Assembly (NCBI GenBank): GCA_009842205.1
Contig: VYFX01000011.1
Span: 62,001 to 126,000 of the forward strand
Source of the DNA: Paracoccaceae bacterium
GTDB taxonomy: Bacteria; Pseudomonadota; Alphaproteobacteria; Rhodobacterales; Rhodobacteraceae
Direction of reading: 5' to 3'
DNA: 64,000 bases
Position 1 is the first letter of the stretch. The number at the start of each line of letters is the position of its first letter. The notes beneath the pieces are model-generated. The model was not told the DNA's origin. It saw only the letters and a program-made list of their open reading frames with translations, and ran no database searches. Positions 1 to 7,265 of the stretch are shown here, piece after piece. The translations under genes and the position numbers were made by a program.

Positions 1-2
1 TG

Positions 3-254
3 CCCAGAAAGGCCAAATTCTGCTCGACAATCTGTGTTGCCTGGCCCGATGGCCATGATGAAATTTTCGAAGGTTTTGTAAATGGACAAATTGTCTGGCC
101 GATGCGAGGGGAAATCGGTTTCGGATTTGACCCCATATTCATGCCCGATGGCTACGAGATTACATTTGGTGAAATGTCCAAAGCGGACAAGAACCTTATC
201 AGTCACAGGGCCTTGTCACTTAAGGCTTTTGCTGAAAACTGTCTTGATGCCTGA
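3..254 (+). CDS. rdgB: RdgB/HAM1 non-canonical purine NTP pyrophosphatase, C-terminal part
   Basis: This open frame enters from the left edge and ends at the TGA at 252-254. It hydrolyses ITP, XTP and dITP to monophosphates, keeping deaminated purines out of DNA and RNA. About 83 residues remain. They include the family's C-terminal signatures GEIGFGFDPIF and ISHRALSLKAF, the latter being the SHR-A substrate-binding motif. The N-terminal half lies outside the window. The last 8 bases overlap the start of hemW, as in the rph-rdgB-hemW arrangement of many alphaproteobacteria. The identification is from motif recognition and is firm. Confidence 0.9.
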   Translation, partial: PRKAKFCSTICVAWPDGHDEIFEGFVNGQIVWPMRGEIGFGFDPIFMPDGYEITFGEMSKADKNLISHRALSLKAFAENCLDA

Positions 255-1404
255 TCAGCAAACAATAGAACCATTCGGAATCTATATCCATTGGCCATTT
301 TGTGAGTCCCTGTGTCCCTATTGCGATTTCAATACCTATTGTTCAAACCAGATTGATCATGAGCAATGGTGTGAAGCCTATTTACGGCAACTTGATCATT
401 CTGCAAAAGAATTGGAAGCCAACCCATGTACATCTGTTTATTTTGGCGGTGGTACTCCCAGCCTCATGGAGTCTCGAACAGTAGGTAAAATTTTGGATAG
501 AATCTCCTTACATTGGGGATTTTCCGACCAGCTGGAAATTACACTTGAGGCCAACCCCACCACTGTCGAACAAGATAGATTTTTGTGTTTCCGGAGTGAA
601 GGAATAAACAGACTATCATTGGGAGTGCAAGCACTCAAGGACTCGGACTTGAAAGCCCTGGGTAGGAAACATGGCGTCAAGGAAGCAATCAAGGCCTACG
701 AAACAGCAGATCGCGTTTTCAACAACATCAGTCTTGATTTCATGTTTGGCCGGCAATTTCAATCGAGAGAATCATGGATAGGAGAACTTCATGAAATCGT
801 AGCGTTGAATCCAAACCATCTTTCGATTTATCAACTGACCATCGAGCCCAATACACCCTTCGGCAAAAGATATGTTGCCAACCGTCTGGAAGGTATACCC
901 GATGAAGATATCCTTGCCGATATGTATCTTGCCACAATGGAAATTTGCGAACGGAATGGGTTCAAACAATATGAAATTTCAAACTACTCCAAACCCGGAT
1001 ACAAGGGAAGACACAATCTGGTTTACTGGGAGTATCATGACTTCTTGGGCATAGGACCAGGTGCCCATGGAAGAATAAGTATCAACAACCAATACTTTCG
1101 AACAAATACAATCCTTAGTCCGGAAAGTTGGCTTGATGGTATTTTTAAATTGGGAACAGGTGAAAACCAAAGAGAATTGATCGATCTAAAGGAAAGAGGT
1201 TCCGAGTATTTGCTCACTTCTCTCCGACTCAATGATGGTATGAATATTGACAGGTTTGAGCGAATTTCAGGAAGCAAACTAGATAATAATACAATAAGCG
1301 AGCTTGTTCAGGATAATTGGGTCGAAATTACCGATGGGCAACTTAAAGTTACCACCAATGGAAGGATGGTCCTGAATCAGATCATTTCCAAGCTATTATC
1401 CTGA
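247..1404 (+). CDS. hemW: HemW-type radical SAM heme chaperone (coproporphyrinogen oxidase-like)
   Basis: This is a protein of about 385 residues of the radical SAM family formerly called oxygen-independent coproporphyrinogen III oxidase; HemW proteins deliver heme rather than oxidise coproporphyrinogen. The iron-sulfur motif is C19-x3-C23-x2-C26 (in CESLCPYCDF), followed by the SAM-binding FGGGTPS and LGVQ segments. HemN's extra N-terminal region is missing, which favours HemW. I start at ATG 247 because an upstream in-frame extension would run through rdgB and would give a non-homologous N-terminus. The 8-nt overlap with rdgB implies translational coupling. Family length and motif spacing are normal. 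Confidence 0.93.
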   Translation: MPDQQTIEPFGIYIHWPFCESLCPYCDFNTYCSNQIDHEQWCEAYLRQLDHSAKELEANPCTSVYFGGGTPSLMESRTVGKILDRISLHWGFSDQLEITLEANPTTVEQDRFLCFRSEGINRLSLGVQALKDSDLKALGRKHGVKEAIKAYETADRVFNNISLDFMFGRQFQSRESWIGELHEIVALNPNHLSIYQLTIEPNTPFGKRYVANRLEGIPDEDILADMYLATMEICERNGFKQYEISNYSKPGYKGRHNLVYWEYHDFLGIGPGAHGRISINNQYFRTNTILSPESWLDGIFKLGTGENQRELIDLKERGSEYLLTSLRLNDGMNIDRFERISGSKLDNNTISELVQDNWVEITDGQLKVTTNGRMVLNQIISKLLS

Positions 1405-1574
1405 GAAAGAATAAATGGTCAATTTAATCAAGGACAAAGAACCAAATCTTAGCGGGGATTGCAGGTGAATTGTTGTGTTACCTTTCTGATGTATTTATTT
1501 GTAATATGCAATTCTGAATTATTCTCTTTCCCTGGTCAGAACAAAAAGCAGGAACGACAATTCAAGGGTATCTT

Positions 1575-2150
1575 ATGAATAAAAAAGCTTCAAATGCGAC
1601 AGCACTGAATCTTCCGATGGTTGATCCACTGCCCGAGGGAACACAAAAATACTTCCAGATTTGTGAGGAAAAACTCGGCATCATCCCCAATGTGCTTAAA
1701 GCCTATGCCTTTGATATCGAGAAATTAAATGCATTTACCGCAATGTACAACAATCTTATGCTGGCTCCGAGCGGATTGTCAAAGTTGGAAAGAGAAATGA
1801 TTGCAGTTGTTGTTTCTTCGGTAAACCGATGCCATTATTGTATTATTGCTCATGGTGCCACAGTTCGCAAATTGTCAAAAGACCCTGAATTCAGTGATAC
1901 GCTAGCAATTAATTTCAGACACTGCAAACTGGATGAAAGACAAAGGGGAATGCTCGAATTTGCAGAAAAGGTGACAGAAAATAGCTTCAAGGTCGAGGAA
2001 AAGGATCGAGAAGGTTTGAGAAAACTGGGTTTCAGTGATGCCGATATATGGGATATCAGTGCTGTGGCAGCGTTTTACAACATGACCAACAGACTGGCTT
2101 CTGCAACAGCTATGAATCCCAATTTGGAATATTATTTTTCAGACCGATGA
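1575..2150 (+). CDS. AhpD-like / carboxymuconolactone decarboxylase family peroxidase-related protein
   Basis: This 191-residue protein is of the AhpD-like alkylhydroperoxidase superfamily. The active-site pattern C86-x-x-C89 followed by H93 sits in an NRCHYCIIAHG context after a helical segment starting LSKLEREMIAVVVS, typical of 'peroxidase-related enzyme' proteins. Members reduce peroxides using a Cys pair or have unrelated lyase roles, so the substrate is not predictable. The length fits the roughly 190-residue subgroup. The stop codon overlaps the start of the next gene (ATGA at 2147-2150), so the two genes are probably co-translated. A cytosolic location is expected, as there is no signal peptide. 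Confidence 0.85.
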   Translation: MNKKASNATALNLPMVDPLPEGTQKYFQICEEKLGIIPNVLKAYAFDIEKLNAFTAMYNNLMLAPSGLSKLEREMIAVVVSSVNRCHYCIIAHGATVRKLSKDPEFSDTLAINFRHCKLDERQRGMLEFAEKVTENSFKVEEKDREGLRKLGFSDADIWDISAVAAFYNMTNRLASATAMNPNLEYYFSDR

Positions 2151-3076
2151 AGGCCAAACCGACATTAATCTTGCTCTTGTTCTGCCTTTTACCAGCTCAA
2201 GTAATGGGCCAATCGACAATAAATACCGGTCAACTTGTATTTGACAGAAGTTTTTCCTTTGGCAGGTATTTGATACCTGTTGGTCCATTCAAGGACAACA
2301 TGGTTGAAATGCTGGAAACCGAAGGTTCCACAAACAAGCTTGTTTATCAGATCAAGGGGGATTCATCTACCCAGACACTCCTTGAAAATAGCTGGGAAGC
2401 ACTAAGTACACTTGATTTCGAAATCCTGTTTAAGTGTGAAACCTGGAACTGCGGAGGGTTTGAATTCCGTGAAGTCATTGATGTCGTCGAGAGCCCCCAC
2501 ATGTTTGTCAATCTCGGGGATTTTCAATTCGTTTCGGCATCCAGGAACAACGAGGTTGGAAAACAATTTGTAACGGTCCTTGTCAGTAAAAGCAACAATA
2601 CGGGATTTATCCAGTTTGTATTTATAAACCCCCAGGATGAAGAGAAGGTAGAAACCTTGGATTTTAATTTCACTTCCAAAGTTTTGGAAATTGAAACACA
2701 ATTGGAATATGATTTTTCAACCAAGGGATTCACCGTCCTCACGGGAGTTGAATTTGATTCTGGCTCAAGCGACATCAATGAAAACAGTATCTCTCAGCTG
2801 AAGGACCTGGCTGTTTTTCTCAAGGAAAATCCGGACAAGAAAGTAATTTTGGTAGGACATACCGACCTGGAAGGGGAATTGGAAAATAACATAAACCTAT
2901 CATCTGAAAGGGCACGCTCGGTTCGAAACACCCTTATCAGTGTATATGATTCAAATCCCGATCAAATTTCGGCACATGGTGTGGGTTTTCTTTCACCACA
3001 TGAAACAAATCTAACGCCGGAAGGAAGAAATTCCAATCGTAGGGTCGAGGTTTTGATTTTGCAGAATTTTCAGTAG
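2147..3076 (+). CDS. OmpA-family peptidoglycan-associated protein
   Basis: This is a 309-residue exported protein. It begins with a signal peptide (MKAKPTLILLLFCLLPAQVMG, cleavage probably near residue 21). The middle domain, roughly residues 22-190, is one I do not recognise. It is followed by a C-terminal OmpA/MotB domain (about 195-309) with the conserved VEFDSGSSDI, LVGHTD and SSERARSVRN segments that bind peptidoglycan. I start at ATG 2147 because it gives a clean signal peptide and an ATGA overlap with the preceding AhpD-like gene; a longer frame upstream would lack one. It likely links the envelope to peptidoglycan in the periplasm. Coupling to a peroxidase-like gene is unusual and unexplained. 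Confidence 0.88.
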   Translation: MKAKPTLILLLFCLLPAQVMGQSTINTGQLVFDRSFSFGRYLIPVGPFKDNMVEMLETEGSTNKLVYQIKGDSSTQTLLENSWEALSTLDFEILFKCETWNCGGFEFREVIDVVESPHMFVNLGDFQFVSASRNNEVGKQFVTVLVSKSNNTGFIQFVFINPQDEEKVETLDFNFTSKVLEIETQLEYDFSTKGFTVLTGVEFDSGSSDINENSISQLKDLAVFLKENPDKKVILVGHTDLEGELENNINLSSERARSVRNTLISVYDSNPDQISAHGVGFLSPHETNLTPEGRNSNRRVEVLILQNFQ

Positions 3077-3159
3077 ATTATGAGCAAATTTGTTCACATA
3101 ATTTTGGTTTTACCTCAGGTTATGCATAAAACAGTCAATACTGATAAAAATTAAGAATA

Positions 3160-3786
3160 ATGTTTATGGTTTGCCGAATTCCCAACATCCCCAGATTGAT
3201 CAGGTTCTTTATCACCAGCCTAATGCTCTGGTCCCTAGTAATTAGCGGCAGTTATTCGGCCACACCGGAAAAGGCAACCGAGGTGGTTGAAGAAGTTATT
3301 CACACAGTGAATCACATGCTTCACAACAATTTCCCAAAGGCGAAAATTTATGCTGGCATTGAAGAAATGTTCATCAACAAGGCAGACACGCAATATATTG
3401 GTCAGGTTGCCTTGGGGAGACAGTGGTTGGAAATTTCGGAACCACGAAGAAATTTGTTTCTGAAAATATTCCAAAGGTATCTTGCCGAAAAATACTCCAT
3501 CTATTTCCCCAGATTCATTGGTGCCGAATACGAGGTAATCCGGGCAAGGACAACAAGAAATGACCGGACTTTCGAAATTGTAACCACAATGTATTTGCCC
3601 AATGAACCACCTTTTCCGGTATATTGGGATCTCGTGAGTCTTGATGATGAACCAAGAATAAGAAATATTACAGTAGATGACTTAAATTTGCTGGTTCTGG
3701 AAAAGAAAGTAATCGGTGCACTTCTTGAACAAAGTGGGGGTAATCTGGAAGAGTTGATGAGGAAATTGAAATACAGGTATCAATAG
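3160..3786 (+). CDS. mlaC: MlaC-family phospholipid-transport periplasmic protein
   Basis: This 208-residue protein matches MlaC/Ttg2D (ABC-type phospholipid trafficking, periplasmic shuttle). An N-terminal hydrophobic segment (residues about 13-30) serves as signal peptide. The body shows the family pattern with QVALGRQW, RRNLFLKIFQRYLAEKY and the 'vyWdlv' strand near the C-terminus. In the Mla pathway the protein carries phospholipids between the MlaA-OmpC complex and the MlaFEDB inner-membrane complex. No mlaA, mlaD, mlaE or mlaF gene is next to it here, so partners must be encoded elsewhere. An alternative start two codons downstream (ATG 3166) is possible. Confidence 0.82.
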   Translation: MFMVCRIPNIPRLIRFFITSLMLWSLVISGSYSATPEKATEVVEEVIHTVNHMLHNNFPKAKIYAGIEEMFINKADTQYIGQVALGRQWLEISEPRRNLFLKIFQRYLAEKYSIYFPRFIGAEYEVIRARTTRNDRTFEIVTTMYLPNEPPFPVYWDLVSLDDEPRIRNITVDDLNLLVLEKKVIGALLEQSGGNLEELMRKLKYRYQ

Positions 3787-3807
3787 AAAAATCGGGAAAA
3801 GGCCCAA

Positions 3808-4227
3808 TCAATTGCCATAACGAGCGAGCATATCGTTAACAGACCTTTTGATAAGTTCCTCCAAAACCTTCAGATCTATATTTTCCAAGCGGGTTATATA
3901 AAGACAGCTAATCGAATTTTTGTACTTGCCCAATTTGGCCATCAGATCGGGGTAGGCAGAAAACCCTGGCATGATATAAATCGTGAGCGATTGCTTTCTG
4001 GGTGAGAAGCCAGTTAACATCCATTGATGTTTTGATTTATCTGCACGTTGATAGGTATATTGCCCGAAGCCCACAATGCTTGTACCCCACATGCGTGGCT
4101 GTTCACCAGTGATTCGTTTCATCATGGCCAAAATGAGCATGGAATCCTCCCTCCGTTTGGTATTCGTGACAGAGTTCAGAAACTCATCCACATTGCCATC
4201 ATTTACAACAGTTTTCATCGTACTCAT
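3808..4227 (-). CDS. DUF1801 domain protein
   Basis: This 139-residue protein of the DUF1801 (YdhG-like) family has characteristic segments including RREDSMLILAMMKRITGE, MWGTSIVGFGQYTY, TGFSPRKQSLTIYIMPG and LGKYKNSISCLYI. It is a small soluble alpha/beta protein related to iron-trafficking-like folds; its biochemical function is not established. I start at ATG 4227 (MSTMKTVV) rather than an upstream TTG because GGA lies 7 bases before it. It is convergent with mlaC and divergent from the rimP operon, and stands as a single-gene unit. Confidence 0.82.
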   Translation of the reverse strand: MSTMKTVVNDGNVDEFLNSVTNTKRREDSMLILAMMKRITGEQPRMWGTSIVGFGQYTYQRADKSKHQWMLTGFSPRKQSLTIYIMPGFSAYPDLMAKLGKYKNSISCLYITRLENIDLKVLEELIKRSVNDMLARYGN

Positions 4228-4332
4228 CAGTTTGTCCAATCATAAACGAAACGAGGTCAAATATTATATTTTCTAATTTAACCCGTAAAAGGATGTACTT
4301 ACAAGATTTTACCCTGAACGGACTCTTCAGTC

Positions 4333-4360
4333 TTGAAAATACCCGAAAAAGTGTTAGATT
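4333..4360 (+). promoter_or_regulatory. Candidate sigma-70 promoter of the rimP-nusA operon
   Basis: TTGAAA (4333-4338), a 16-base spacer, then TAGATT (4355-4360). This is four to five matches in each hexamer to the -35/-10 consensus. It would start RNA near 4367, about 85 bases before rimP, so the transcript contains the terminator hairpin at 4413-4435. Inferred from sequence only. Confidence 0.5.
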
Positions 4361-4366
4361 GGAAAT

Positions 4367-4435
4367 CACAGCGGTGGTTCCGACAACTGAATCACTTATC
4401 ATGACTACAAGGCAGGCCGCTGGCCTGTTTTTTTT
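4367..4435 (+). promoter_or_regulatory. rimP leader: candidate transcription attenuator with intrinsic terminator
   Basis: Just before rimP there is a perfect 6-bp GC-rich hairpin (CAGGCC 4413-4418, loop GCT, GGCCTG 4422-4427) followed by eight Ts (4428-4435), a textbook intrinsic terminator on the same strand as rimP and only 15 bases from its start codon. Upstream, CAGCGGT (4369-4375) is complementary to GCCGCTG (4416-4422) in the terminator (one G-U pair), so an antiterminator can form. I recall that an attenuator-like 'rimP leader' family has been proposed in Alphaproteobacteria; membership needs a covariance-model search. Control of the operon by NusA itself would be a natural reading. 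Confidence 0.65.
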
Positions 4436-4450
4436 ATTTGGAATAATTCG

Positions 4451-4966
4451 ATGCGAGACCTGGTTGCTCTGACATTCAAGGAAAAACAGCTTCAGAAATT
4501 GCTTGAACCTGAAATTTCCCTTATGGGATTCGAGTTGATCAGATTGCGCTTTAGTGGCAATGCAAAGAAAACACTCCAAATAATGGCTGAACGACCAGAT
4601 GGGACCATGACCGTTGGAGACTGTACGGATTTATCCCATGCCTTATCCCCGCTATTGGATGTTGAGGATACGATCAGTGAGGAATATTCGCTTGAAATAT
4701 CATCACCGGGTATTGATCGACCACTCACCAAGCTGGAGCATTTTGAACAATGGGTTGGGTACAAGGCCAAGGTAGAATTGAACCAGCCCATGGATGGGCA
4801 ACGGAGATTTAAGGGCATCATCCATTCCACCAAAGGCTCAACTGTCATTTTGGATATGATTCCGGAACTGCTAAATGTACAATTTTCCCAAATTGCCAAA
4901 GCCAGCCTTGTCATGTCAGAAAAACTATTGAACCGACATCAGGAACAACGAATATTATCCGATTAG
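4451..4966 (+). CDS. rimP: Ribosome maturation factor RimP
   Basis: This 171-residue protein is required for 30S subunit maturation. The N-terminal alpha/beta domain contains the family hallmark EYSLEISSPGIDRPL (about residues 78-92) and the RIRF/LMGFELIRLRF strand near residue 30; a C-terminal SH3-like domain follows. It is first gene of the rimP-nusA-ylxR-infB operon, 48 bases ahead of nusA. The ATG at 4451 follows the leader terminator by 15 bases, so expression probably depends on read-through. Length is normal for the alphaproteobacterial family. Confidence 0.93.
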   Translation: MRDLVALTFKEKQLQKLLEPEISLMGFELIRLRFSGNAKKTLQIMAERPDGTMTVGDCTDLSHALSPLLDVEDTISEEYSLEISSPGIDRPLTKLEHFEQWVGYKAKVELNQPMDGQRRFKGIIHSTKGSTVILDMIPELLNVQFSQIAKASLVMSEKLLNRHQEQRILSD

Positions 4967-5014
4967 CAAACCAAATATAAGTTAAATTATTCCGAAGGAT
5001 TCTGGAGAAAACAT

Positions 5015-6646
5015 ATGAGTCTTACTAGTGCAAATAGGTTTGAATTGCTTCAAATGGCCGAGTCTGTAGCCCAGGAAAAGAATATTGATCGTGGTATTGT
5101 TCTGGAAGCCATGGAAGAGTCAATGGCCAAGGCCGCAAGGATGAGATATGGTCAGGAACTTGACATCAGGGCCAAATATAACAAGGAAACAGGTGATTTG
5201 ACCATGCAAAGAGTTCGGACCGTGGTTGAAGAAGTCGAAAACCTGTCAACGGAAATGACCCTGGAGGATGCCCGGAAAATCAATCCGGAATACCAACTAG
5301 GAAGCGAGCATATCGAAGAATTGCCACCAGTTGGAGTAGATCAGCTGGATAGGATAAATATTCAAGTTGCCAAACAGGTAATCCACCGCAAGGTTCGAGA
5401 AGCCGAAATGGAAAAACAGTATGAGGAATTCAAGGACAAGAAAGGCCAGATTATTGTCGGGACCGTCAAGGGTGTCGAGCAGGGCAATATAATCGTTGAA
5501 TTAAGCATCGGGGAGACGATGATACATCGTACCCAGAAAATTAGCCATGAAAATCCCGAGAAAGGTACCAGGATTCGAGCTTATGTTACCGATGTTTCCC
5601 AAGAAACACGAGGTCCACAGGTTAAATTGTCGAGGACTGCAAATGAGTTCATGCGAGAACTCTTTCGAAGTGAGGTTCCTGAGTTTTACGATGGAACCAT
5701 AGATATCAAATGCATTGCCAGGGATCCGGGTTCTCGTGCCAAAATTGCTGTTGTATCCTATGATGCCAGTATTGATCCGGTCGGTGCCTGTGTCGGTATG
5801 AGGGGTTCACGGGTCCAAACCGTGGTCAATGAGCTGCAGGGTGAAAGGGTTGATGTCATTCCATGGACCGAAAATGCCTTTGAGTTCGTAACCTATGCCT
5901 TGCAGCCTGCCAAGGTTTCAAAAGGGATACTTGATGAGCAGGGCAATCCCACGACAATTGTTGTTCCTGATGACCAACTTTCACTTGCCATCGGTAGAAG
6001 GGGTCAAAATGTCCGGCTGGCAAGAAGTCTAACCGGATTGGACATAGAAATTGTAACTGAAACCTACGAACGGGAACAAAGACAGGAAATCATGAACCAG
6101 AGACAGAAACTGTTCATGGAAGCCATTGATGTTGATGAGACCTTTGCACACCTGTTGGTAACCGAAGGATTTGACTCGATAGGTTATCTTGCCGAATGTA
6201 CCATTGATGAACTTCTTACCCTCAATGGAATTGACGAAGCCATAGCCGAAGAATTGCAGAACAGGGCTCAAAATTATGTTGCCAAGGAAAATGAGGAAAT
6301 TCTTGCCGAAGCCAGAAGGTATGGCCTGAAGGACGACCTTGCGGAGTTTGAAGGGCTAACTCCGAAAATGTTGCTCGAACTGGCGAAGAATGAAATTACA
6401 ACTCTTGAAGATTTCGCAACCCTGGCTGATTGGGAGTTATCGGGAGGATACAATGAAATAGGTGGCAAGCAGGTATGGGAAAAAGGTCTTTTGGAGGATT
6501 TCAACATCAATGCCGAAGACGCCTTGTACCTGATCGCATCTGCCAGGGTAAGTATCGGATGGATGAAACCAGAGGATATTCAGGCCATTTACGGTGAAGA
6601 AGATACGGAGGCGGAAAGTGACCAGGGGGCAACCGAAGAAACATGA
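5015..6646 (+). CDS. nusA: Transcription termination/antitermination factor NusA
   Basis: This is a 543-residue NusA that binds RNA polymerase and nascent RNA and controls pausing, termination and antitermination. In order: an N-terminal RNAP-binding domain (1-130), S1 domain (about 135-200, GQIIVGTVKGVEQGNIIVEL), two KH domains (GACVGMRGSRVQTVVNEL and LSLAIGRRGQNVRLAR), then two C-terminal helix-hairpin acidic repeats (about 365-510, with LLVTEGFDSIGYLAE), ending in an acidic tail. TGGAG lies before ATG 5015. The last 29 bases overlap the proposed ylxR start. Domain content and length are normal. Confidence 0.97.
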   Translation: MSLTSANRFELLQMAESVAQEKNIDRGIVLEAMEESMAKAARMRYGQELDIRAKYNKETGDLTMQRVRTVVEEVENLSTEMTLEDARKINPEYQLGSEHIEELPPVGVDQLDRINIQVAKQVIHRKVREAEMEKQYEEFKDKKGQIIVGTVKGVEQGNIIVELSIGETMIHRTQKISHENPEKGTRIRAYVTDVSQETRGPQVKLSRTANEFMRELFRSEVPEFYDGTIDIKCIARDPGSRAKIAVVSYDASIDPVGACVGMRGSRVQTVVNELQGERVDVIPWTENAFEFVTYALQPAKVSKGILDEQGNPTTIVVPDDQLSLAIGRRGQNVRLARSLTGLDIEIVTETYEREQRQEIMNQRQKLFMEAIDVDETFAHLLVTEGFDSIGYLAECTIDELLTLNGIDEAIAEELQNRAQNYVAKENEEILAEARRYGLKDDLAEFEGLTPKMLLELAKNEITTLEDFATLADWELSGGYNEIGGKQVWEKGLLEDFNINAEDALYLIASARVSIGWMKPEDIQAIYGEEDTEAESDQGATEET

Positions 6647-7244
6647 CCTTTGTATCAGAAGGTGCGTGGTTACCGGGAAAAAGTATGATCAGGATGAGTT
6701 ATTGAAATTCACCTTGAATCCGAAGGGGGTTGCTGTTCTAGACATTAATCGAAAACTTCCGGGTCGTGGTATGTGGGTATTTCCGGACCGGCATACGCTT
6801 GAAAAAGCCGCCAATGGTAATCACTTTTCACGAGTTGCCCGAAGATATGTTGAAATTCCAACAGATTTTTTATATACGATAGATAGGAAATTAGTTGATT
6901 ATCTGACCGGAATACTTTCTTTGGGACGCAAATCTGGTGTTGTTGTAGCCGGGTTTGAAAAGGTTCGACTGGGAATAAGTGAAAATAAAATAACGGTTTT
7001 GGTTCAGGCCTCTGACGGTTCGGACCGACAGGGCCGGAAGTTGATTCCAAGGGGTGTTTCATGTAAACGCTACCGATGTTTGTCTTCAACAGAACTCGGC
7101 GAGGCTTTCGGAAGGGAATCAGTTATTTATGTGGGAGTGAAAGATGGGCCCATGGCCCATAGGATTGCAATTACCGCGCAAAAACTTGAACGTATCCGTG
7201 GGATGGAAGGATTTCAAACGACTTTGCCAGATTTGGCATCATAA
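6618..7244 (+). CDS. ylxR: YlxR/DUF448 RNA-binding protein with L7Ae-like C-terminal domain
   Basis: This is a 208-residue two-domain protein. The N-terminal YlxR (DUF448) domain carries RRCVVTGKKYDQDELL and RKLPGRGMWV; the C-terminal half resembles the ribosomal L7Ae/L30e fold (GILSLGRKSGVVVAGFEKV). YlxR proteins are nucleic-acid-binding and have been linked to RNase P and regulation in other bacteria; here the position between nusA and infB is the conserved one. Two GTG starts are possible: 6594, without a ribosome binding site, and 6618, which has GGAG 8 bases upstream and gives the family-like start MTRGQPKK. I chose 6618. It overlaps nusA by 29 bases. Confidence 0.88.
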   Translation: MTRGQPKKHDLCIRRCVVTGKKYDQDELLKFTLNPKGVAVLDINRKLPGRGMWVFPDRHTLEKAANGNHFSRVARRYVEIPTDFLYTIDRKLVDYLTGILSLGRKSGVVVAGFEKVRLGISENKITVLVQASDGSDRQGRKLIPRGVSCKRYRCLSSTELGEAFGRESVIYVGVKDGPMAHRIAITAQKLERIRGMEGFQTTLPDLAS

Positions 7245-7265
7245 TTTTGAAAGTACAGGGAATTA

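Noticed and set aside
4401-4469. Tiny frame MTTRQAAGLFFLFGIIRCE... spanning the rimP terminator, possible leader peptide
   Set aside because: No ribosome binding site, no amino-acid-starvation pattern of codons, and the run of Phe comes from the terminator T-tract.
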